A DNA stretch of 64,000 nt from Lacihabitans sp. CS3-21 (lineage in GTDB: Bacteria > Bacteroidota > Bacteroidia > Cytophagales > Spirosomataceae), in assembly GCF_024343675.1 (NCBI RefSeq), contig NZ_RJUD01000009.1, positions 62,001 through 126,000 on the forward strand. The letters are read 5' to 3'. Of the stretch, positions 43,571 to 52,596 are shown piece after piece (the stretch's first letter is position 1; each line of letters begins with the position of its first letter). The position numbers and the translations under genes are program-made. The notes under the pieces are model-generated. The model was not told the origin of the DNA. It was given only the letters and a program-made list of their open reading frames with translations, and searched no databases.

Positions 43571-45333
43571 TTGCTCAACTTGTTAGCCCAAGCATCTAAG
43601 GTCTCTTCCAACACACTCAAAGGCAAGCAACCATTTTTAAGGACTTGGTCATGAAAATCAGAAAGTACGAATTTTTCTCCCAAAGCAGCACTGTATTTTG
43701 TCCTCAACTCCCTAATTTTCAGGGCTCCAATTTTATAAGACAGAGCCTGCCCTGGAATGGCCATGTAGCGTTCTATTTCAGCAATAGCTCCTTCTTTTGA
43801 AATGGCTTCGTTTTGAAGCATATAATTTAAAGCTTCCTCACGGCTCCATCCTTTTATATGTATACCCACATCTACTACTAAACGTATTGCTCGGTGCATT
43901 TCATCGCCCAATGAGCCCAAGTATTGGTAAGGGTCTGTGTAAAGGCCAAGTTCTTTTCCAAGAGATTCGGTATACAAAGCCCAGCCTTCGCCGTATGCTC
44001 CGTACCAGCCAAATCGCATAAATTTGGGAATATTAAGGTTTTCTTGTTGTAGCGAAATCTGATAATGGTGTCCAGGGATAGCTTCATGTAAGAACAAAGA
44101 TTCCATACCTGAAGTTAAATTGAATTTGGTGGCGTCAGGAATTGGTACATAAAAAACACCCGGCCTAGAGCCATCCGCCGAACCTTGCATGTATTCTGCA
44201 CTTGCAGAAGCTTCTCTAAATGCCTCCGTTCTTCTGATTTCAAACCCAGTTTTCGGAGTATTGTTAAACATTTTTTTTAGATTGGGTTCTATTTTTGTTT
44301 GAATAGCTTTAAAAGCTGCCAAAACTTCATCAGCATTTTTATAGGGCATGAGCTTGGGGTCAGATTTTACGCTTTCAAAAAATTCAGGTAAATCACCTTT
44401 GAACCCTACTTGATCTTTGACCTTGATCATTTCTTTTTGTATTCGGCTGACTTCAGATAGGCCAGTTTGAAATATTTCGTCTGGGGTTTTTAAGCTGGTA
44501 GTCCAATAGTATGTCTGATAATCGTAATATTTTTTACCAATTTTGTATGCTCCAACTCCACTCGAAGGTCTAGAGGCTTTGAGATAAGTAGTGCTTAAAT
44601 AGCCCTCAAGTTTTTTGAAAGTAGGTCTGATTTTGTTTTCAATTGCGTCCGTATACTTTTGGGTATATAATGCTTTTTGTTCGGCTGAAAAGCTGGCAGG
44701 TAGTTTTTTTATTGGGCCAAAAAACAAATTTTCAGGAGCCATTGGGGCTGCTAAATCATGCATTTGCGGAATCATTTTTATCACTAAAGAATTTGGCAAT
44801 ACAAAATCACTTGCTATTCCTTTATCGAAATTCGCAACAGCTGTATCCGCCCAGACTACAAATTGATCAATACGTTTAAGCCAATTGTCATAATCTTGGA
44901 TGGTTTTGAATGGTTGAGAGGCTTCACCACTACCCAACTGAGCAAAAGTAAGAGGCAAACCAGTGAATTGATTAAATGGGATTAAATGCGTAGGGAAACT
45001 CAAACCTTCTATTTCGGCATTGACACTAAATCTCAAGGTATTGTACTGAATAAGTTCATCCTCTGATAGATTTTTGATTTCGATTTTGTCCAGTTCGTTT
45101 ACGTAACGGGTATAGAAACCCAATAGATTTTTTCTAAAACTCTCTGAAATATCTATAGGAAGTTTGTCATTGAAACGATCGTCACCTTGAGAAGTGGCTT
45201 CCAGCGGGAAAAACTGAAGTCGTTCCTCATAATATTGTTCAAATAAGGTTTTTAGCTGAGAATTTTCTTTGGGCTCGTTTTTACATCCAAAGATAGAGAG
45301 ACTAAATAGAGCAACAATAAAAAATTTATTCAT
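43567..45333 (-). CDS. DUF885 family lipoprotein (putative metallopeptidase)
   Basis: A 588-residue envelope protein. The lipobox is in MNKFFIVALFSLSIFGC, so it is probably anchored to a membrane. The DUF885 signature HEAIPGHHYQISLQQE near residue 420 carries a zinc-type His/Glu arrangement, preceded by FYVPIPD and followed by RFGWYGAYGEGWALYTESLGKELG. Peptidase activity is suggested for the family but not secure. The gene overlaps a GNAT gene downstream and follows the NTF2-like gene at 57 nt. Confidence 0.9.
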   Translation of the reverse strand: MNKFFIVALFSLSIFGCKNEPKENSQLKTLFEQYYEERLQFFPLEATSQGDDRFNDKLPIDISESFRKNLLGFYTRYVNELDKIEIKNLSEDELIQYNTLRFSVNAEIEGLSFPTHLIPFNQFTGLPLTFAQLGSGEASQPFKTIQDYDNWLKRIDQFVVWADTAVANFDKGIASDFVLPNSLVIKMIPQMHDLAAPMAPENLFFGPIKKLPASFSAEQKALYTQKYTDAIENKIRPTFKKLEGYLSTTYLKASRPSSGVGAYKIGKKYYDYQTYYWTTSLKTPDEIFQTGLSEVSRIQKEMIKVKDQVGFKGDLPEFFESVKSDPKLMPYKNADEVLAAFKAIQTKIEPNLKKMFNNTPKTGFEIRRTEAFREASASAEYMQGSADGSRPGVFYVPIPDATKFNLTSGMESLFLHEAIPGHHYQISLQQENLNIPKFMRFGWYGAYGEGWALYTESLGKELGLYTDPYQYLGSLGDEMHRAIRLVVDVGIHIKGWSREEALNYMLQNEAISKEGAIAEIERYMAIPGQALSYKIGALKIRELRTKYSAALGEKFVLSDFHDQVLKNGCLPLSVLEETLDAWANKLSK

Positions 45334-45390
45334 GTTTTTTGGGTTTGTTTATTACCAGCAGAATTGATCTGCGAATGTATTAATAGGAGT

Positions 45391-45837
45391 TTACCTTTTT
45401 CGGGTATCAATAATGGCGAATATTTTCCAAGTATTTTCAGTTTTGGTAAGTGTAAATACATTAGTGCCTTGGTGAGAGAGTTTTTGATTAACGTAAAATT
45501 CGTAAGGCGTCCAATCAATTGCCAGGGCTTCGTCAATCTGGATTTTATGGCCCAACAACCTTTCTTCCAAAGCTACATTTGCTGGGATTGAGCTAATTGA
45601 TTTCAGAAATCCAACCATACTTTCTGATTTTTGAGAAGCAGCTTGATTGGGTTTTATGTTGACAGAATTTAGGGAGCAATCTTTGTGTAAAACGCTTTTT
45701 AACAGTATCGTATCTCTTTTATACATTCCTTCAAAGAAGGTTTCAATTGTTTTCTTTATTTGGGCTTCCTCGGTTTGTGCAAAAGTTGTTTTCGAAAAGC
45801 CTACAGTAAGGATAAATACAAATAATATTTTTTTCAT
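45391..45837 (-). CDS. Secreted NTF2-like (SnoaL/lumazine-binding type) protein
   Basis: A 148-residue exported protein. Signal peptide MKKILFVFILTVGFSKTTFAQ, then a single NTF2-like cone: IKKTIETFFEGMYKRDTILLKSVLHKD, LLGHKIQIDEALAIDWTPYEFYVNQ and the terminal strand TWKIFAIIDTRKR. Such domains are used for small-molecule binding or as simple enzymes. No catalytic residue can be assigned. Probably first gene of an operon with the DUF885 and GNAT genes. Confidence 0.8.
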   Translation of the reverse strand: MKKILFVFILTVGFSKTTFAQTEEAQIKKTIETFFEGMYKRDTILLKSVLHKDCSLNSVNIKPNQAASQKSESMVGFLKSISSIPANVALEERLLGHKIQIDEALAIDWTPYEFYVNQKLSHQGTNVFTLTKTENTWKIFAIIDTRKR

Positions 45838-45851
45838 TGATTAATGTCTGT

Positions 45852-45877
45852 AAAATTCCTCAATTCTAAGGAATTTT
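45852..45877. repeat. Inverted repeat AAAATTCCT / AGGAATTTT
   Basis: Perfect 9-bp arms around an 8-nt loop, 14 nt upstream of the NTF2-like gene's ATG on the minus strand. It could be an operator or a weak terminator. It sits in the 262-nt space before the ECF sigma gene, in which I see nothing else. Confidence 0.35.
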
Positions 45878-46099
45878 TGGGGCTATTCAAAATTCAAGGC
45901 GGGCATTACTTGCTATTTTTTTGTTTTAAAGACGCTTTTCTTGATTGGAGGACTTTCACTATCAAATTTTCATGAACAAAAAAATAGTCTTAATTTTAGA
46001 AAAAGATTTTTCAGGGGTTACATTTTTTTTATCAGCTCATACTCATTTGTGTAAGAAGCATCTTGTTTAAATTCGGTTTCAAACAATTATTGTTGTAAA

Positions 46100-46708
46100 A
46101 TGACGCTATACTTAGCCTCAAAAGAGAAAGAAATTTTATCAAAACTAAAGTCAAATTCTGAGCTAAATACTTGCTTGAAGTATTTGTATAAAGAATATTT
46201 TGGCTTTTTAGAAGGTATGATTTTGAATAATAGTGGTAGTAAAGAGGATGCAGAAGATGTTATTCAAGAGACATTTGTCGCACTAATACAGATTATTCAA
46301 AATAATAAATTTAAAGGTGAATCAAGTCTGAAATCGTTTTTGTATGCTGTCGCTAAGAACATTTGGTTGGGGAAATTGAAAAAACACAAGGCTGAATATA
46401 TGAGAGCCAATATTTGGGTGGAGTCAAATCCAAAGTTTGAGGCGGATATTCAGGAACAATTGAGTAAAAATGAAGCTTTAAGCTTAATTTCAAATGTATT
46501 GTCAACATTAGGGTCGGTTTGCAAGGTTATACTTCAGAAGTTTTATTATGAAGAATTATCCTTAAAAGAAATACTCGCTTTTACCGATTTTGAGAACGAA
46601 CAAGTTTTAAGAAACAAAAAGGCAAAATGCATGAAATCATTGACAGAAAAACTGAACCAACAGCCTCATTTAAAGGAATCGTTGTATAAGGCACTAAGAA
46701 TATTTTAG
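46100..46708 (+). CDS. RNA polymerase sigma-70 family (ECF) sigma factor
   Basis: A 202-residue ECF-type sigma factor. Region 2 shows the typical IQETFVALIQIIQNN and the LKSFLYAVAKNIWLGKLKKHK promoter-melting pattern. Region 4 (about 150-190) is ILQKFYYEELSLKEILAFTDFENEQVLRNKKAKCMKSL, a helix-turn-helix. It starts 6 nt before the stop-to-start junction with the membrane protein gene downstream, which looks like its anti-sigma factor. Confidence 0.93.
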   Translation: MTLYLASKEKEILSKLKSNSELNTCLKYLYKEYFGFLEGMILNNSGSKEDAEDVIQETFVALIQIIQNNKFKGESSLKSFLYAVAKNIWLGKLKKHKAEYMRANIWVESNPKFEADIQEQLSKNEALSLISNVLSTLGSVCKVILQKFYYEELSLKEILAFTDFENEQVLRNKKAKCMKSLTEKLNQQPHLKESLYKALRIF

Positions 46709-46714
46709 TAGAAA

Positions 46715-47437
46715 ATGGAAGAATTTGAAATTTTTGATGACTATTTGAACGATAAAATGACTTTTGAGAAAAGGTTAGGGTTTGAACAACAATTGCTGGA
46801 GAATCCAGCATTAAAACTATCTTTTAATGATTACAAAGTTGCCTTGGAATTGTTAAGATTTCAAGGTTTAAAAAACGAGGTAGAGAAATCAAATAAGGAA
46901 TATCAGAACCGTAAAGAATCGAAATTTAGTTTTCCAACTATAAAAATAGCAGCCTTAATCATTTTTGGGTTGTTGACTTTTAGTACCTTTTGGATTAACC
47001 TAACAGAAGGGGTAGATTTGCTTGAAAACGTGCCGATAGCATATATAGAACCAAATCAGAGAGGAAATGCTGAAGAAAAACAACATGCAGAGTTTCTATA
47101 TTTAACAAAAGATTATGAGGGTTTGATAAAATTGTATGATTCGAGCAATGAACCTACTGAAAAGCTCGAATTTTTGACGGCCATGGCCTATTTTAATGAA
47201 AAAGATTATAACAAAGTGCTTGAATTAATTGAAAAATTGGAACTTAGAAGCAAAACCAATGTTTATAAAAATGAAATTGAATTTTATAAATGTCAAAGTT
47301 TGATTGGCTTAAACAAATACGCAGAGGCTGAAGGAATGATTCAGAAAATGGAAGAAACGAATCCATATAAATCGACTTTTGATTGGATTTACATTGCAAA
47401 AATCAAGATTTTGGCATGGAAAGAAAGTTTTTTTTGA
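46715..47437 (+). CDS. Probable anti-sigma factor with one membrane segment and TPR-like domain
   Basis: A 240-residue protein. The N-terminal 70 residues (FDDYLNDKMTFEKRLGFEQQLLENPALKL) have the pattern of the short zinc-free anti-sigma-like domain common in Bacteroidota ECF operons. One membrane segment lies at about 76-96, followed by a periplasmic part with TPR-like helices (LEFLTAMAYFNEKDYNKVLELIEKLE). The gene starts 6 nt after the sigma factor gene. Its 3' end overlaps the convergent CHAT gene by 35 nt. The anti-sigma role is inferred from order, size and topology. Confidence 0.8.
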   Translation: MEEFEIFDDYLNDKMTFEKRLGFEQQLLENPALKLSFNDYKVALELLRFQGLKNEVEKSNKEYQNRKESKFSFPTIKIAALIIFGLLTFSTFWINLTEGVDLLENVPIAYIEPNQRGNAEEKQHAEFLYLTKDYEGLIKLYDSSNEPTEKLEFLTAMAYFNEKDYNKVLELIEKLELRSKTNVYKNEIEFYKCQSLIGLNKYAEAEGMIQKMEETNPYKSTFDWIYIAKIKILAWKESFF

Positions 47438-50102
47438 ACAAAAATATAACTAATAGAACTGCCAAGGCACCAAGGGGATACTTTAAATAAGCGTAAATCC
47501 AGTATTCATGATCTTTTTGAAATCCAACATATACCAAATGAGCCCAATATTTTGGATGCCTAAATTGCACCATTGTAGGGTCTTCAATCAAATCCAATTT
47601 CGCCATTTGTAATGCTGTGTGGAAAGTCGCACCGTCTGCAAGATGTTCATAGAATTTTTTGGTGAGATAAGCTGTTGAATAGTCTTCCGCTTTCCAAAGT
47701 GAGGAGACAATGCTTTGACTTCCTGCTAAATAGAGTCCTCGTGAAAGGCCTCTGATACCCTCGCCATCGAGGTTGGTGTTGCCATAGGAATCGCAAGCAG
47801 ATAGGAAAACTAACTTTGTGTTTTTTAGCATTCCAGCAGTAAATTCGAATAAATAGAGCCAGTTATCTTCTTTATGATTTTTAGAATTCTGAAATTTAAT
47901 ATACGATTTTTCAGGAAATTGGAGATCGGCCACCGAATGTGTGGCCAAATGGATTATGGAGAAATCTTTGGCATTATCTATGAAAGCTTGTTTAGTGGCA
48001 TCTTTTGCAAAAAGAAGCTTAGAATTAGGCAAGTTTTCAATTTCATTTTTTGAATTAGGAAGAAAATCTCGACTATTTTTATCGCTTGAAAACGGAGCAA
48101 ATGCCAGTATGTTATTTGAAGTTCTAACTTTTTTGGAAGGTTGGATAAATTTTGCTGAAAAGAGATAAGATATAGGATGACTTTCTATTAAATATTCCCC
48201 ATTTTGGTCTTTAAGGCATTCCAGAGGCATCCCATTGGTAATACCATCACCTATAAAAATTAGATGTTCATCCGACTTTAATATATTTTCGAAAGGTTTT
48301 ATTAGATATTGATGTACAATTTTGTCAGCTTTTAAATCTTTTTCTTCTCTATTTTGAGCTTTTAAATCTTTGATTTTCTGTGCAAAATGAGCATTATTTT
48401 CTATAGCAATGGCCTTGAATTTTGTTTTAGTCAGGCAAAAAACAATGGCTTTATTTTCTAAATCTGCATAACTGAGTATAACATCATCTTTTTTTAAATG
48501 TTTCCGCAATACATCTATTTTTATTTGCTGATTTTGTTGGAACTTCTTCAATTTATAGTCTGGAAATTGCTCGAGATTTTCATTGAGTTTGCCCAATTTT
48601 ATCTCGGTTTCATTTATCGCTTTACGGATTTTCTCCACTTGACTTTTTTCAGTTATGTTTTCTAGATTTTTTTTCAAAGCAGACAAAGAAATTTGCAAAA
48701 TCTTTTCAGTTTTAAGTAAATCTACAGGAATGTCGCTGTTGTTTTTTATAGCATTTTCGTTAATTCCCAACGATAAGACAGTGGCCTTACTTTCTTCACT
48801 TATTTCAAATGCCCTTTCAGCATATTTTAGTTCGTTTGTTTTTGTATAAGCGTCCCATAGTAATGTGATATATGCCTGATATTTAGGATGTAATTCATCA
48901 ATGATGTCTAATCTCGCTTCTTCTTGATTGTAGGTTTTGGAAATATTGTTTGCAGATATTCTGAAGGATTCAAAAGCGTTAATAGCACCTCTTAAATAGT
49001 ATATTTTTGAAGTTTTTTTGTATAGTTGACCAAAACTCAAAGCTTTTTGGGCTAGAATTTCCAAAACAAAAAATGAATAAAACCCACTGCTGGTTTTTAC
49101 TGGATTTTTGAAAATATTTTTTTGATTGAAAAATAAATCAATGTTTTGTATGGCCATTTGATAATGGAACAAAGCTTCATAATGTGAATTATCATTCGCC
49201 GCAATTTTGCCCAAATAGTAATGTGAATAAGCTTTATCAGCTTTTTTTGTATTATTTATTTCAATAGATTTTATAAAATACTCTTTTGATTTTTGAAGCA
49301 TGTTGAGTTTAAAATACGCTTTGCCTAAGGTATTCAGGTAAGACTCCGAGTCATTTGTGGGCTTGCCTATTATAGCAATTGCTTTCAAAGGTTGATTTAG
49401 TTCTATTAATACCGATGCCAGGTTAATATTTACCGCATTTTCATAAGGGAATTTTTCTTTTAGTTTATGTAGAATTTTGAATGTACTGTCTGGTTGGTTT
49501 AAATATTGAAGTGCCAAAGCTTGATTGTTGAAGTTGGATAATAAATCGGTTCCCAATAAAGATTCCGCTTTTTTAAAGTAAACCAAACTTTGCCGAAAAT
49601 TTCCAGATTCAAAAAGTAAAACACCTTTGGTATTAAAGAGTCTTTCTGCTTCAGGCAGTTTAGGATTTTTATCCAACAAGGTTTCTGCTGCTGAAAGATA
49701 ATAAAGACATGAATCATAAGATGAGTTGTAATAATGTAAGCCGCTGAGATACAACATCGAAGGAAAACTCGAGGTGTCGGCCAAGTTGTTTTGTTGACTA
49801 AGTTGGATACTCTTCTTATAATAGGCCGATGCCTTCTGATTTTGAGAATAAGTTTGATTTATGACGCCAAGTTTTTCATTGGCCTTTGCTATTTTGATGG
49901 CTTCAGCTTTATTTCTCGGTTTCAGATTAGCAATTCTAAGAAAGTGCTTTATGGCTTCGTCATCTGTTGATTTTGTGGGATTTTCAAGATTAAAAAAGTA
50001 AAGGCCTTTTTGTAGTTCCTTATCAATGTTAAAGTCAAAGGGTTGAGAGCTTGTGATTCCAAAAATGAAAATACTTAAAATTACCAGATATTTTAATTTC
50101 AT
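47403..50102 (-). CDS. Exported TPR-CHAT (caspase-fold) protease with C-terminal membrane anchor
   Basis: An 899-residue CHAT-domain protein. I chose the ATG at 50102 because it opens a signal peptide (MKLKYLVILSIFIFGITSS). Residues about 25-480 are a long array of TPR helices (for example EAIKHFLRIANLKPRNKAEAIKIAK, KAYFKLNMLQKSKEYFIKS). A coiled coil follows, then the CHAT caspase fold with catalytic His near 722 (HLATHSVAD) and Cys near 770 (FLSACDSYGN), and a membrane helix near 875-890 with KK after it. Topology would therefore place TPR and CHAT in the periplasm. Convergent with the anti-sigma-like gene, 7 nt downstream of the lipoprotein gene. Confidence 0.9.
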   Translation of the reverse strand: MKLKYLVILSIFIFGITSSQPFDFNIDKELQKGLYFFNLENPTKSTDDEAIKHFLRIANLKPRNKAEAIKIAKANEKLGVINQTYSQNQKASAYYKKSIQLSQQNNLADTSSFPSMLYLSGLHYYNSSYDSCLYYLSAAETLLDKNPKLPEAERLFNTKGVLLFESGNFRQSLVYFKKAESLLGTDLLSNFNNQALALQYLNQPDSTFKILHKLKEKFPYENAVNINLASVLIELNQPLKAIAIIGKPTNDSESYLNTLGKAYFKLNMLQKSKEYFIKSIEINNTKKADKAYSHYYLGKIAANDNSHYEALFHYQMAIQNIDLFFNQKNIFKNPVKTSSGFYSFFVLEILAQKALSFGQLYKKTSKIYYLRGAINAFESFRISANNISKTYNQEEARLDIIDELHPKYQAYITLLWDAYTKTNELKYAERAFEISEESKATVLSLGINENAIKNNSDIPVDLLKTEKILQISLSALKKNLENITEKSQVEKIRKAINETEIKLGKLNENLEQFPDYKLKKFQQNQQIKIDVLRKHLKKDDVILSYADLENKAIVFCLTKTKFKAIAIENNAHFAQKIKDLKAQNREEKDLKADKIVHQYLIKPFENILKSDEHLIFIGDGITNGMPLECLKDQNGEYLIESHPISYLFSAKFIQPSKKVRTSNNILAFAPFSSDKNSRDFLPNSKNEIENLPNSKLLFAKDATKQAFIDNAKDFSIIHLATHSVADLQFPEKSYIKFQNSKNHKEDNWLYLFEFTAGMLKNTKLVFLSACDSYGNTNLDGEGIRGLSRGLYLAGSQSIVSSLWKAEDYSTAYLTKKFYEHLADGATFHTALQMAKLDLIEDPTMVQFRHPKYWAHLVYVGFQKDHEYWIYAYLKYPLGALAVLLVIFLFKKNFLSMPKS

Positions 50103-50109
50103 AAAAAGC

Positions 50110-51051
50110 TCAATAATTCCGTCCAACAATTACTATTTGAGGTGGTCTTGGCTTTCGAAAGATTCTAAAAATTCGGGTATATTTTAGTCCAAAATTCGGA
50201 TTGAAATTGGAGTTTTGGTTTTCAAATATCTTGTCTTTTAGGCTTTTAGGTACATCACTCTCTTTTTCAAAATAATGGAACTCCAGCTCGATTTTGTTGA
50301 GTGCTTTCCCACTTTTATCATCTAGTCTATAGAAGAGTTTTAGTTTTTTTGTAGAGCCATTTTTTGGAGAAGTGCCTAATAAGCCCTTTCTAAGTGAGTT
50401 GTCAAGAATTATTTTCCCATCAATTTTCGAAATATCCAATCCTTGGGCTATGACTTGTTGGCCTGGAAGAGGCTCGTCCAATGAGCCATTGCCATTGTCA
50501 TCATCTTCATCATCATCAAATTCAGAGGTCCTAGTGTTCACCCCTGGTATTCCAAAAGAAGGATTATTGTTATAAATCGGAGCTGCAATTTTCTCGCCTT
50601 TATCTAGGAGATAAATTTTACTCAAATAGTCTACACCAGAAATTGCTAAATGAGTAAAGCAAGTATCTTTAGAGTTTTTGGGAATAAAAAAGACAATATA
50701 TCGAAGGCCAGATTCACTTTTTGAGATGTTAATTTCTCCATGGGATTCATTTATTTCTAGTCCTTCAGGGAATGCTCCATATTCTCCGTCTCTTTTCACC
50801 AGCGGATTTATTTTGAGGTCATCTTTTAGATTTTCTAAAAAAAACAAAGTGTCTTTGTAAGCTATTAGATTGCAATTGTCTTTGGTTGTTGTGGTTGAAT
50901 TTTTTTGTGTACTGGTTTGATTATTTGTATTTTGTGGATTGCTTGAAGTGCTGCTATCGTCGGGAGATACGTCATCGTCATTTAGGTTTGGATTACAGGC
51001 AAACATCCAAGCCACCAAGGTAATGATTAAAAATAGATACGCTTTTTTCAT
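50110..51051 (-). CDS. Lipoprotein of unknown function, partner gene of the CHAT protease
   Basis: I do not recognise the family. The 313 residues start with a lipobox (MKKAYLFLIITLVAWMFAC). An Asp/Ser/Asn/Thr-rich linker follows (about 20-60), then a domain with a Cys near 60 and another near 125, which might be a disulfide. An acidic DDDEDDDNGNGSLDE stretch near 180 resembles a calcium-binding linker. The C-terminus is basic (RIFRKPRPPQIVIVGRN). It is 7 nt upstream of the CHAT gene, so the two form an operon. Confidence 0.65.
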   Translation of the reverse strand: MKKAYLFLIITLVAWMFACNPNLNDDDVSPDDSSTSSNPQNTNNQTSTQKNSTTTTKDNCNLIAYKDTLFFLENLKDDLKINPLVKRDGEYGAFPEGLEINESHGEINISKSESGLRYIVFFIPKNSKDTCFTHLAISGVDYLSKIYLLDKGEKIAAPIYNNNPSFGIPGVNTRTSEFDDDEDDDNGNGSLDEPLPGQQVIAQGLDISKIDGKIILDNSLRKGLLGTSPKNGSTKKLKLFYRLDDKSGKALNKIELEFHYFEKESDVPKSLKDKIFENQNSNFNPNFGLKYTRIFRIFRKPRPPQIVIVGRNY

Positions 51052-51191
51052 TCAATATGAGGTATTAAATTCTTTTACGGCTGAAGATAAACGAAGGTTG
51101 CAAAAAAATAATATTATATGTAGTTACATTTTTTAGTTTAGAACATACTTAAGAATGAAAATCAATTATCACCGTAAATTAATTTAAAATT

Positions 51192-51707
51192 ATGAAAACA
51201 TTCAGAAGTTTTGCCCTGTGTTTTTTGTCTTTATTTGTTTTATCTCTTACTTCTTGTGAGGATTCTCTTTTAACACCTGATGATAGTAATGCTCTGTTTA
51301 CGGATTTAGCGAATGCTACTGGCGATGGAACCAAGATATCTGCGAGTTCTTTGCCTACTGCTATCACCGTCTACATCAATACAAATTTTCCAGGAAAATC
51401 AATTACTAAGGCAGAAAAATATCTGACAAAATTTGAGATTACCCTTGCTGATTTGACAAAGTTGGAGTTTAGTCTTTCAGGGGTTTTTATTGAGGTTTCG
51501 GGAAGTGGCAAAGGAGGTAACAAAGTTTCTGACGACCCGATAGCAGCACTTCCGCAAATTATTTTAGATTATATTTCAAAAAACTATCCTGGCGTGACAA
51601 TCGTAAAGGCTGAAAAGTCAGCCGATAAATACGAAGTCAAGTTGAGTAATAGAGTCAGGTTGGACTTTAGTTTAACAGGGCAATTGTTACGCGTGAGAAC
51701 TTGGTAA
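51192..51707 (+). CDS. PepSY-like lipoprotein with two repeats
   Basis: A 171-residue envelope lipoprotein (MKTFRSFALCFLSLFVLSLTSC, lipobox at LTSC). The mature protein has two copies of the PepSY-like unit, LPTAITVYINTNFPGKSITKAEK-FEITLADLTKLEFSLSG and LPQIILDYISKNYPGVTIVKAEK-YEVKLSNRVRLDFSLTG. This is the putative beta-lactamase-inhibitor-like PepSY family of Bacteroidota. Function unknown. It has its own terminator. Confidence 0.88.
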   Translation: MKTFRSFALCFLSLFVLSLTSCEDSLLTPDDSNALFTDLANATGDGTKISASSLPTAITVYINTNFPGKSITKAEKYLTKFEITLADLTKLEFSLSGVFIEVSGSGKGGNKVSDDPIAALPQIILDYISKNYPGVTIVKAEKSADKYEVKLSNRVRLDFSLTGQLLRVRTW

Positions 51708-51709
51708 TG

Positions 51710-51731
51710 AAAAGGAGCTAAGGCTCCTTTT
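51710..51731 (+). terminator. Rho-independent terminator of the PepSY-like gene
   Basis: Stem AAAAGGAGC / GCTCCTTTT around TAAG, with more T after it. It starts 2 nt past the stop codon. Confidence 0.9.
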
Positions 51732-51894
51732 TTTATGCATTTACCTAATAATTAAAAGGCCAGAATAATGACTAGTTTACAATTTAGAATTTGAAAAATA
51801 AATTTAAGCTAAGAAAATTTAAAAATGTTCTGCCCTTTAATTCAACGCCTAAAAAGAACTGAGAGAAAATTGATGTTTAATGGATTTGAATTTG

Positions 51895-52330
51895 CTAAAT
51901 ATTACCAAATTCTAACTGAATCAAGTATTGACGAAAACTTACCATCCAACTAATGCCGAAATTATCTGTTAACTTTCCAAATATAAAATCCTCAAAAGTA
52001 TCTTTCTTGCCAAGATTACAATGCTTTCAACAGATAATTTGCCGAAAATCTCAGTAGCTTTTTCACTTGACGAGGTATTGGCAATTACATAGAAATAGTT
52101 GCCTTTTGAGATTGAAGCACACACCTTGGGTTATGGAATCTCATTGCTATTTATTATCACTGATGGCATGGACGTATTTATAATTAGCTAACTATCTACG
52201 GCACTTAGCCCGCCATCAAGAGAATCTCCAAATATGAAATAGGTGGCAGTACCACTAAACACAGTTTAATGAAATTCGAGAGCTTCTGTCTGGTCACCAT
52301 TGAAAAAAAGGTAGAAATAGATACTTTTTA
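51895..52330 (-). pseudogene. Decayed PhnB-like VOC family gene
   Basis: Three reading-frame fragments on the minus strand together spell a PhnB-type vicinal-oxygen-chelate protein of about 140 residues. Frame 1 starts near 52330 and reads KSIYFYLFFNGDQTEALEFH, then an in-frame stop and TVFSG, FIFGDSLDGGLSA. After frameshifts it reads GNYFYVIANTSSSEKATEIFGKLS, then KDTFEDFIFGKLTDNFGISWMV, which is the family's C-terminal signature. At least two stops and two frameshifts break it. The start and ends are approximate. The gene is probably inactive. Confidence 0.75.
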
Positions 52331-52596
52331 TGTTATTTTGTGCTTTTCATTTCGGTGTTGAAAAGAATTATTTAAAAGAGAAACCTCAATATTTGCCTAA
52401 ATTGGCGTTTATTTAAGTAATCGCTGGTTAAGTTTTTGATGAAATAAAGACAAGTTTTATACTTAGATTCATTGATTTTAAAATATTTTAGATGGTTTTA
52501 TCAAAACTAACTTTTTTGAATTCTCTGCCAAAGGTATTTTGATAAGCAAGCAAGTTAATTTTTTTCTAATGTTTCTAAGGAACCTTGTCATAAACA

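Noticed and set aside
47403-50102. CHAT gene as a CRISPR type III-E (gRAMP-linked) effector
   Set aside because: No cas gene or array is nearby, and the protein is exported and membrane-anchored.
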